A stretch of 64,000 nt of DNA from the NCBI GenBank assembly GCA_013399875.1, contig VXAZ01009369.1, positions 1,565,298-1,629,297 of the forward strand. Reading direction: 5' to 3'. The position numbers and the translations under genes are program-made. The notes under the pieces are model-generated. The model was given only the letters and a program-made list of their open reading frames with translations. It searched no databases and was not told where the DNA came from. This stretch comes from Gymnorhina tibicen (lineage: Eukaryota > Chordata > Aves > Passeriformes > Artamidae). This document shows positions 30,421 to 64,000 of the stretch, piece after piece (position 1 is the stretch's first letter; each line of letters opens with the position of its first letter).

Positions 30421-33360
30421 CACGGTAGTCCACTACAGCAATTCCACAAGGATGGGTTTGCTTCCCAGTACGAGCATTCCTCCGTACAAGAAATGCACCG
30501 GAGTTCACGCTGGCGAAACACAGAACAGAAGTCATCTTGGAAGTTCGGATAGCTCTCTCTTAAGAAAAACTGTGTTGCAAAGCACCTGCATGGGATTGAA
30601 TGTACCAAAAAATTTAGTCACAAGACAGCTTATTTATTATTTATTATTATTTGCAAAGTAGGTGGAAAAGAAGTAGATACTGAAGTGAGATATTTTATTA
30701 AGACAGATTATTGTGCCTGGGAAGATACTTGAAACAACCTTCTGTAACACTGCCTTATCTTTGTTCGTTTAAGAGTCTATTAAGTTCTCCAGTGCCCATA
30801 GTTAAACTGGTTAAAAATGTTATTTGTATCTCACCTGTTCTGTAAAACCAAATATACCAAAAATATATAATAAATACCAAAAACCAAAATACCAAAATAC
30901 TTACCTGACTATGGTTGAGAGAGAGACCTGTACATGAAATTAAACCGGGAACAAGCCAGGCTTTAATCTGCTTCCCAGTTAAGTGTGCTTCACAGACAAG
31001 TTTTAAGTCTGTATTGTCTCCTGTTCCTGTACATTTGCAGAGCATGTGATTTTATTATTGATTAAAAAAAGATAAAATAATTTTAATTTTCCAGATATTG
31101 AGTGTATCTGGTCCTTAGAGGACACAGTATCATTAATTAAGAACATCTATCAGACTGATCAGGTAACTGTATTCCATAAGATATATTTAATGTCTCCGAC
31201 CTCATGCTAAGCTCTTGGCTGTAATCAGTAATTTTTTTCCAGTGTATTGAAGAAGTTTTGGAAATTATTTGCAGAAAATAGATTTGCACTTTATAGAATC
31301 TGGATGACAGGCAAGAGAATTCAAACTGCAGCTGCTGCCTCCATTCAAATTTAACGAGGAAATCAGAACTCAGATGAACCACTGTATAATTTGCTCCAAA
31401 AAAGTTGTTTGGTTACTTCATTATTGACATAGTATTGGGCTTTTTGATTATTTGCTGTCACAGGGTGTTTCTTCCCAGAAGAGGCCAATAGTTAGTTATT
31501 AGAAACTGCACTTGTAAAAGTGTCTTCACAGAAGACAAATTCTACAACAGCACAGCTGATACTAGCGTTCTGCACATAACAAAACTAAAAGTCTTCGAGG
31601 ATGTCTTACAACTGAGGCAAGTTTGAGGCCTTTTAGAAATTGCTAGAATGAGATTTGAAAATAACAGAAGTTACAGACTTTGGAAGAACATATTGTTCTT
31701 ACAGTATGTACTTGCCAGAAAAGTGGAATTTTCACAAGTAGGTGGTAAAAACAACACACTTTGCTCAATAGGTTGTTTGGAGGCTGATATTCTGAAAAAC
31801 ATGTGGGGTTTTTTAATATAGCTGCAGCACAGCACCTGGAATAATCCCACAAGTGTTGAGAGATGGATTTTAGTTAAATTATATTTTTCTGCCTCCACCA
31901 CTACTTGTATTTTCTTCTTTATCATGATACACAGAATAAAAAATTACTTAGAGAAAGTTGCATAACTGTCTTTTCCAGAGCCATATGAGCCCTTGTAGGA
32001 AACAGGCTGGATTTCACAAGTTCACGACATATTTGGAAATTTGCAGAAAGATGGCATGATTGGAAAAAAAAACCCCAGCAAAAAACCCCAAAACAAAACA
32101 AACCTCACCCACCCAAACAAAAAACCAAACAAAAAGCCCCCACAAACAGACAAAACAAAACCCAACAACTTTACTTTTTTTCTCACTTTCTCTGGCTAAC
32201 TTAGAGCACTAAAATACAGAAATAAATAGATCTCCATCTGAGATATGCCTGCATGTAACACTAGGCATGCAGTCTTGTCTCCCCCCATTGGCTGGAATGG
32301 GAACAATTTAATGAGTCCAAGATGCTTCACTCCAGGGTATGCTGCCAAAACCAAAATATCTGTAGATTTTAAAACAGCAAATGGTGGGGCCTTTTTTTTC
32401 ATGCTCTTCCTTCTCCACTAATTTTAATTTATCTGATTATCCCCTCTACAAGAATAAAATATTTGAATGTCTGTAACCTATACACAAAATTACCAGTAGA
32501 AATCATTTTAGTGGTTCAAAATCTACCTCCAAGCAGTAGTATTTCAGCCAAAGAGAGGGACCTTGGACAGACAACAACGATGTCCTTCTATCCTAAGGAA
32601 TTACTCCTTGACAGAAGCAGGAATAGCTCATATGCTTCAGTCCAAAACCTTGGGATTTTTTCCTCATTGCTGTATTGATTTTTATTTGGTTGGTTTTAGC
32701 AGTGATTGATATGATGGTGTGTGTAAGGCAGTGGTCATGGCTCTTTTTTGAGAGACCCCTAGTGCTGCTAGATATATAATACTAAAATGAGTTTAAAAAA
32801 AGTTTGATTAATCTTATCTTCAGGATGTAACTGTAAGAACAGAACACCCCAGGTAGTGTAAGCAACCCAGATGCAGTCTCAAGACAAAGAATTACAGATG
32901 GTAAGGAGATAGAGATAAGTAAAGAATTTAGACTGTTAACTCAAAATTAACAGCAGCACTCTCCCCCAAGCAAAAGAAAAGGTGCTATTTTGAAGCCAAG
33001 GAAATTGGCTCAAAATTTTTCAGGACTTCACCATGACCAACAGAATTAGTTAAGTGAAACCTCCTGGTTTTCACCATGATCTAGCAAGATTAGGATAAGC
33101 ACACACTTTCAGTTTAAGCACATTTATTTAGGAAGTAGCACTTCTGTTTACATTAGTCTTAAGAACTTATGTTCTTTAGAAACTGATTTATTTACATATT
33201 TATTGTTCCATCATCTGGTATACAACACCTGATGTTTTAAAATTTTTTTTAAACCAGCAGCAATTTAATAGGCTTCAAGTTTAATGAAAAGGCTTTTAGT
33301 TTTGGACATTTTATCTGATAAACAGACAAGAAAACAGTAAGAACAGGACAAACAAAACAT
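30421..33360. other. Intergenic spacer upstream of SLC30A6
   Basis: AT-rich DNA without a supported gene. It includes a C/A-rich low-complexity tract at 32067-32166. Short frames of 60-96 codons show no family motif. Confidence 0.6.
32067..32166. repeat. C/A-rich low-complexity tract
   Basis: About 100 bases consist almost wholly of A and C (AAAACCCC, CAAAA, CCACCC units) on the + strand. No regular period is evident. Confidence 0.8.
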
Positions 33361-33366
33361 TTTATT
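33361..33366 (-). terminator. Candidate distal SPAST polyadenylation signal
   Basis: TTTATT on + reads AATAAA in the SPAST direction. Just downstream in gene sense is a strongly T/G-rich stretch (TGTTTTGTTTGTCC), a good downstream element. A second hexamer lies at 33199-33204. Use of this site would make the 3' UTR about 5.4 kb. Nearer hexamers (37609, 38070, 38293) also exist. Confidence 0.35.
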
Positions 33367-35476
33367 GTGAGCTAAAGCTATGTGACTGCTTGTCATGCTT
33401 TTTTACATTGCTTATTAGTAAAATGGTGTTTAACATTTCAGAAAACATTCTTAAAAGAACAATGAAACAAAAGTGCTTCAAAACAACAAAATACAAAAAG
33501 TAATCCCATCCCAGACTGGAGTTGTCCAATATATTTTATGGGGGTGGGGTATGGTGTTTTGTCTCCACCTTTGGTTTTCATCACTTTAATACAGATTTCT
33601 GAAAAATACTGATTAGCCCTTCACATGACTAAAAATTTGAATCATGTGGCAAAAACAGTTTCTGTACCTCCAGACCCTTTGACAGGTGTGCGACTATTAG
33701 ATAAAGTACGTTCTTCCCCGCTTCTAATGGGAGAAAACCCTGCATAACTGAGAGGCCACACCCTGGCATCTTTGACAAATACGCCTGTGTTAACCAACTA
33801 CAAAGAATGCTGACCTTTTATCCTCAAAGCCACTTCTCTGAAGAAAGGATTTTAAGAAGTGTATCTTATGAAGGCAAGGCAAGTCTTACAGCAAAACAAG
33901 GTTCATCACCATAGTTTCCAGAACTAATGCCAAGCATTTTCAAATCAAAACATCAGACTCTGAAGAATCTGCACTGTTGAGCCAGTATATTGAATCCACT
34001 GGAGGAGTGTATACCTTGCCAATTATTGCTGAACTCAGGAGGTAGTTATTGACAAGGTAAGAAGTTTCCACTCTAAGACAGTTAACAATTTACACAAGAA
34101 GTAGGAAAAACAGAATACACATTTACCCATATTTTACAGATGATTTTGTATTTGCAGGAAGTGACAGTTTAACTTCCTCATCCTGCGGAATTATAATTAC
34201 CGTAACTAAAAGAAAAATGTTGAAAATTATAATTCAATAAAAAATTCTAAAAGAAAATAGCTCATCAATTGGTCATCTCTTAGGATGTCTGCAGATCATC
34301 CCAAGCATGAAAATTCACATAGGTCAGTAAAACAATATTCTTCAACACTAAATAGCAGCTCAAGAGAAACTAATAATAAAACTGCCTCTAATTAGCACAA
34401 GGACTGAGATAACTAGTTGCATTCACTACCTGCTTGCTACTCTTCATTCTATTTTTGATATCTGGTAGAAACCCCAACAACTTAAAGCATCACAAAAGCT
34501 TGAGGCTGCCACAGATAATGAATGAAAATCTGGTCAGATACAGTAGCACCGGCCACCTCCCAAAGCTGCCACATGCAGAAGCATCACTAAAGCGCTGGAA
34601 AAGCTAGAGAAGCACGTCCTAGGCACAACTATGCATTATCCATGTCTTGGGTAGGAAAGCACTATGAAAATCTAGGGCACGAAGTCTCACCATAGGTGAT
34701 TAAGGAAACCCTAAGGAGAACGCTGCTTTCCAGTTGCAGAACAGATGTCTCAGTTCGATTTGCCAGCATATCTGACTTCAGTATTCCCAGTACAAAGTAC
34801 TTAAATTTCACAAGAGGGACTTGACAGCACTGCCAAGCAGTGCTAAAACCCACTTGTTTAGAATAGAAAAAATACTGCTTATTCTACACCAGAAGGTAAG
34901 GTTGAGTTATATGTATAAAACCTGTCATTTTAAAACATTTGAGAGAATGTAACAGTAAAACCAGCAATAGCCTCTAATTAGTGCAGTGACAACATTCCTT
35001 CTCAGTTTAGAGATCCCACTCTTACTCATTTTAAAGTGTTATTATCACCTTTGTTATCTACATAAAGTTGCAGGGCCATATTCAACAGAACTGTATTAGC
35101 AACTGGCTTTGGGTCAGTAATACATCTCAGGGGCACAATGCCTATTTCTGATACACTAAAGCCTGTAAAGCCTAAGAAACTAACAGGACAGAGAAACTTA
35201 TTTGTGCATGAATATCCTAGTTTAAGGCTTATCTTTAATACTCCATGTTGGTTTTGTCTTAGCACACACAGAGAACCTGTACAGGTTTGCTGCAGTCTAC
35301 AGAAAAGTCAACATTAGTAAAGGGAACATCATAACATACAACAAATTCTCATTTTAAGGAGAAGGAGCAATCTACAGTGCTTGAGTTTTCCCCTCCTGTT
35401 AATACCATCAAAGTAAGAGCCTGCTGTCTGAAAAGACATTGTTCTTCCAGTATGTTGAAAGACAAAACGTGTGGGT

Positions 35477-35516
35477 CCTGCTTAATAAAAAGCAGGAACC
35501 TGCTTAATAAAAGCAG
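35477..35516. repeat. Tandemly duplicated small hairpin
   Basis: CCTGCTTAATAAAAAGCAGG (35477-35496) is an inverted repeat with 7-base arms. A near copy (35499-35516) follows after two bases. In SPAST sense it would form two adjacent stem-loops in the probable 3' UTR. Confidence 0.7.
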
Positions 35517-35952
35517 AAAGATATATGAAAAAGGTTGTTAGAAAAACACAAGGAGTTTGGGTTGGTTTTATTTTCTCCCTCCAGTAACTGCTACACTTGA
35601 AAAATCAGTAAAACACACTTGCAGAGAGCCACACAAGCTGCTTACTAATCATGTCAAGAAAGTGGGTCAAGTCGCTCATTCACTAGCAGTGGGCAGATTC
35701 ACAGAAAAAAAGGGGGGCAAAAAAAGGAAAGAAAAATAAAAAAGAAAAAGAAAGGAAAAAAAACCAGTTCAGAGAGCTAATGGAATGGCAGTCTCAGCAA
35801 AGGTTAAAAGCACCCAAGCTGCTGTCCTGTTTATCCTGATTCAAGACATTGTATTAGAACATAACTTGATTTTATGGAAAATATAGTTGTAAAGTTCCAT
35901 AGAAGTACTATAGACTTGGGAAATACAAGTAATGTGAGGTTGTTGGGATTTT

Positions 35953-35975
35953 GGGGGGAGGGAGGGGAGGGAGGG
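35953..35975 (+). repeat. G-run tract (G-quadruplex motif)
   Basis: Five runs of three or more G are separated by single A bases on the + strand. SPAST transcripts would carry the C-rich complement. Confidence 0.75.
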
Positions 35976-38747
35976 TTTGGTGGTTTTTTGCCATTGTTGT
36001 GTTTGTTTTTCCCCAGATCTGCTCTTATACACAGTTAATCCAACACATCCAACACACAGATGGAATCACTGGGACTGGGACTTCGTACATGTAAAATGAG
36101 AAGATGCAAGAGAATGCCTTAAAGGGAACAGAATTATTCATAAAAGACACTATTCAGAAAATAGCATAAGACAAGACATTTAAAGGAGATTTATGAACCA
36201 AACAGCATCTGACCATGGGCTAAGAATCCAGCAGCTGTGGGGTAAACTGATGTTGCAGAACAAAATTTTCTTTTTTACTGTGTTCCAGCACTAATTTATA
36301 GGGCTGTAGTTCATCCATCAAGAAGAAAACAATCAGGCATAATAGAAGACCAAAAAGCAGCTGTACCAGTCACACAGACTCTCTTGACCTGAACTGCTTG
36401 TACAAACAAGGGAAAGGGCTGGTCTCTTTTCTTTCTATGTAGCAGCTGGTGATTCTGACTCTTTGTGCTGCATACTGGTGCTACTTTTAGCAGACGGGGA
36501 CTTCTATCTCAACATTTCAGGTACCTATCTCATGCCAATGAGTATGTATTTGAAATAAATAACCAGTATATTCCTTAAAATTAAGTGGACAAAACCAGAG
36601 TTTTATAACAATCATTTAGGAACACTCAAGAACAGAAGCATTATCTTCAAAGTTCTTCTAATTTGCCAAGGATCTCAAGGTAGGTTTACCAAAGCCTTAT
36701 GACTAAAACCAAGGCCCTTTCTTAGCTGTAGCTATTTGGCAGATGCTAATACAAGAGTAATAGTCATGCTTAGCACTATGAAGAATATTACAAATATGGA
36801 TCAAGTCAGCCAGGAATCTCCAACAACAGAGATGGTCTACTGAAGGCAGAACTAAGGCAAAGCAAGACATGAGATTTAAGAATCTGAAATCTTTTAGCAT
36901 TTCTTCAGAAAAGTGAATCAGGGGAACCAAAGTCACATGTTTCATTTACATAAGATGTACATTTGAGAGAGTCCTATCCTTAGAAGGCTAGAAGTGGTTT
37001 GGTTAGACTATTTCAAAAGGCATACTAGTGGAACACAATCTTCTCTTATTTGATTGCTTTTAATCTTAAGATCAGTTAAAAGCATCTCTAGTTGGAAAAA
37101 AAAAAAAAAAAAGAAGAATCCCAAACCTATTGCATATGTGCATCTCAAAGGTTTGACAGAGTTTCTGCTACTTAGTACTCAATACCACACAGTGAGCACA
37201 GTCCTCTCAGAGTATTACTATACCTACAACTGCATCTATCAGCTAGCATTGTTTTTTTTTTCAAATATACATATAATATATTCTTTATAGTCAACTTTCA
37301 GGTAAGTAGTTCCAAAAAATAAGTTAAATGAAAAATTAAAAACAAATTTTCTGTTAAGACCAAAAGCAAACAACACTTACAACTCATTTTCATTAAAACA
37401 ACAGTACACAATATGCCTTTCTGCAGTATCACAAAGTTGGGAGAGTTGTAAAAAAAACCCAAACCAACCAAAAAAAAAAAACCCAACAACCCACAAACCT
37501 GCTTTAACAGGGAACTAGTGTTCTGCCTTGCAAACATCTGTGTTAAGTCCATGTAGAATTTGTAAACAAGATGTTGGGCCTTTAGAAGTAAAGGCAAAAA
37601 TGCTTTCCTTTATTATGGTATTTAAAGGCTATCATTTAAGAGTTTGTTTTTTAATAGCTTGTCATTTATATAATAAAAACAAGTATTTGTACAAAGATGC
37701 AGTTTCTTTTTAAAAAAGCAGATCAGTTGAGTGTTTCATACTTTAATATATAAACCAAAACATATGAAAGCTATAAAAACATTAATGTGTGCCACGTATT
37801 AAACATGTAGCCTTGTATTTTAATGCTTACATGTGGAGATTAAAAAAATTATCACAATGGAAATCTTACTTTCAATTATCATAAACAGACCAAAATACAG
37901 AGTAGAAACACGTCATTTCTGAAACTCGACAATTAGCATCACTTACTCTCAAACATCAGCTGGGCTCAAGTTGTACACTGTAAGCATAAGCTAACATTCT
38001 ACCAATGGAAGCATTACAAAATGCATTAAGAGAAAATACTGCCAGTAAATGAGTATCTCAGTCTATTCTTTTATTTAGTAATTTTTCTTTTAAAAGGCAA
38101 TTTGAAATGGTTTTATAAGGTTGGGTTTTTTTGCTGTTCTGCTATCAAAGGTCTTCTTTAAACCTGTCCTGTGAACAATTCAGTCACATTACAACAAAAC
38201 AAAAAGACAAATAATAACAGACCAGCTGCTTTTAACATTTTAATAATCATAATTCCCCAATGCTGTTCTTCCATTCTGCACAGGGAAATTGTTTTATTTG
38301 GCACATTAAGGATAAAAAAGTCAAAAAAATGAACCGAAGTTTACAAACCTCCAATTGAACATCATTGTTCCAAGTTCATTGTTCATCAATGTCATGGCAA
38401 AATTAAAAACAAAAAAACACACACACAACATAGGGAAAGGTCTTCCAATGATCAATATCATCAGAGCCTTGTAGCTGAAACAATATACATATATTAATGT
38501 TCAAACCAGAATCAGATTGCTAGGAATCTTATGTCAAGTCCTATTGTGCTCTTACTTACAGTGTGTAAATCCTCACTAAATGGCAAGGAGGCTTTGATGA
38601 ACACATTTCACATTGTATAATTTTCTCTTAATCTCAAGTTTTAATGCAGATACTTAAATATCTGTAAAGTCCTGTAAACTCTGGCTGCTTCCCAGTCGTC
38701 TGCACCAACTGCTCCCCAGGCAGCACTGCTTCACTTCAAGTAGTGTC

Positions 38748-62128
<23,381 letters not shown>

Positions 62129-64000
62129 CTACATAGTAGACAGAGGGGGAGGGAGGAAAAAGGACAAAATAAACAAACAAAAACAAAAAATGAACCAAGA
62201 AAATTTATGTATGTTGAACATAGAAATGTCAAGTTTGGCTCTGTTACAGTTAAAGATAAAAGGAATATTTCTATCTATTCTACACATTCAGTAAATGTGT
62301 AAGAAAATTCTGTTAGTATAAGCATGACCAAAAACAGTTTTAGAACTCACCATTTATGGCTGAGTTAATTACAACAATCTTTCCAGTCTAGTGATTGCAG
62401 TTACTTCTCAAAAACAATGTTCAGGATTAACTCAATTTACTAAATATTGATGTTGATAACCCATTTCTGAAAGTCCTCCTCAAGGTGTTACTTTTGACCA
62501 GCTGCAAGGAGTCCTCACTTCTCTCCATATTAAATGTTTCACTTAAGTAGTAACAGCCAGTTAACATTTTACAGAAACCTTCAAACTTAAAGCAGAACAT
62601 AATATATACATTACAATGATGTTTTTTAAGATCTCTATTTAGATATTTTTTTAAGATCTCTATTTAGATATTTAATTGCCTTGAAATAAAGTCAATAAAG
62701 TTGTCATGCAAACTGCGCTCTTTAGGAGGATTAACTTCAGAAACACCTGAATATAATATTTATAATGCTAAAGATTAAGGAGAAAGAAATTAACTCTGAG
62801 AAGTAATGAAAAACAGCCAAACCGTAAGTCAAAGAGGTGTAAGGCTGCAAACACAAACAAAGAGTTAAGGACTACTTGTTCTCGGCAGCCCAGCTACCAC
62901 TCCTGCTTTTCCCACTGCAGTTAAAAACCTCTAGGCCATACTTTTGGGGCCCTTTACTGCCTCTCCCACCTTTATTTCACACACATCCCTCTTGTTTTAA
63001 AAACAAACCATGGTGTGTAAGGGTGCAAGGCACACACTGTCAAGCTCTCTCATTCCCTCCCCCATTTTTTTTTCTTCTGCTCCTCCCCCCGCAGGAGATA
63101 ACAGCACCAAGAAGCTGCAGGAAAAGAGATGCCAAGTGGAGATGTCCTCTGGTAATATGAAAGCATATACTGCAAAAGCAGCCGAATTCTACTGAAAATG
63201 TACACAATTAAGATCATAAATACCCTGACTGGAGGAAGAATTGCCATTCAGAGCCTGCAGATGGTACAACCAACATGCATGAGCGCTTCCTTCCTTAGGC
63301 TTCTTTACTTGTTACAGATCTTTCTTTAGTCTTTCTGCTTCGTTCCTTTCTTCTTCTTCCTGCTCCTGATCACTCACCACTTAGCTTTCCTGAATAGCAT
63401 CTTTACACCTCATAGTTAAAGTGATGACTTAATAACATTTGGGTTGAAGAAGACGTGGTTTAGAACGAAAACTTGGTAATCACAGGCAAGTATGAAAAGC
63501 TAAAGTTCAAGATTAGTATGTGTTTACTAAAATGAAGGTTTACTTCATTCTAAATTGAAAGCTTTGAAGAGTCAGGTAGAGTAAAACAAAAAAAATGTCT
63601 GTCACATAAGAACAGCTTACAACCAACCACACGCTCTACAACTTCCAAGAAGTTACCCTCATAAGCTTTCCTCTCTAGAAGGGTAAGCAAAGTCCTTTTA
63701 GCACGACTGACTACAGAGAGCGTACTACTTTAGTGGACGCAGCACTACCAAAGGAGGCAGCAGAATGGTCTACTCCCTGCCCAAGCATGCAATCCAAATG
63801 GAAAGAACATATACAGAAGCTTAGGAAACAAAACTAATATTAATAGACTTTTAAGATATTAGGCAATCAGAGTTTCGGAGAACACTTCTGAGCTTAACTA
63901 AAAAGACTTTCTAGTGAGTGACCATAATAACATCAATTGGTTTGCGTAGGAATTCAGGAAATGCCCTTTGCTTTAATGCTACAATTTGACACTGGGGTTC
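62129..64000 (-). other. SPAST intron 3 (part)
   Basis: No earlier SPAST exon is recognisable up to the window edge; I looked for the MIT-domain end (MMTNLVMAKDRLQ-like) and did not find it. A 24-25 bp tandem duplication lies at 62622-62670. Confidence 0.7.
62622..62670. repeat. 24-25 bp tandem duplication
   Basis: TTTTTTAAGATCTCTATTT followed by AGATA occurs twice in direct succession, with one additional T in the second copy. The near identity suggests a recent slippage event. Confidence 0.8.

Larger units (their letters stand above)
33367..38747 (-). other. Probable SPAST 3' UTR
   Basis: The sequence directly follows the SPAST stop codon. It has no coding potential of its own and is AT-rich, with several hexamers on the - strand. 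Human SPAST also has a 3' UTR of kilobase length. The true end is not visible. Confidence 0.4.

Noticed and set aside
62900..63200. Pyrimidine-rich acceptor-like stretch that might precede SPAST exon 3
   Set aside because: Reading it on the gene's strand gives no MIT-domain-like peptide with a fitting phase. On the + strand the ORFs have no family signature.

Overview
The window reads as vertebrate nuclear DNA, most likely from a bird. It is AT-rich with small GT-AG exons, carries chicken-type CR1 LINE fragments, has short introns, and encodes proteins close to their human orthologues. There are no bacterial operons, CRISPR arrays or viral genes, and I recognised no RNA gene. The long single-frame ORFs in the window are mostly chance frames in GC-rich DNA; the real genes are chains of short exons that I assembled from splice sites and protein similarity recalled from the human orthologues.

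Layout: (1) 393-9094, + strand: QPCT, the secretory-pathway glutaminyl-peptide cyclotransferase. Exons 2-7 are present; exon 1 with the signal peptide lies to the left of the window. (2) 9095-15095: about 6 kb between two converging genes, with no gene that I can recognise. (3) 15096-29862, - strand: SLC30A6 (ZnT6), complete, 14 exons and 460 codons. Its CpG-island promoter lies at about 28.95-30.18 kb, between two CR1 relics. (4) 30.2-38.7 kb: spacer, with the far half probably a long SPAST 3' UTR. (5) 38748-62128, - strand: SPAST (spastin), exons 4-17 by human numbering, encoding about 420 C-terminal residues including the whole AAA ATPase. Exons 1-3 lie beyond the right edge. (6) 62129-64000: SPAST intron 3.

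The three genes do unrelated jobs: N-terminal pyroglutamate formation, the zinc-transporter partner subunit of ZnT5, and microtubule severing. They share only neighbourhood. SPAST and SLC30A6 lie head-to-tail as in mammals, while QPCT beside SLC30A6 differs from the human order as I remember it.

I found no convincing undescribed system. The items most worth checking are: the SLC30A6 initiator codon ending exon 1 together with an overlapping upstream ATG; a GTAC triplet repeat forming stacked splice donors in SLC30A6; loss of all N-glycosylation sequons in the visible QPCT; a duplicated hairpin in the probable SPAST 3' UTR; and several short tandem duplications and G-rich tracts.
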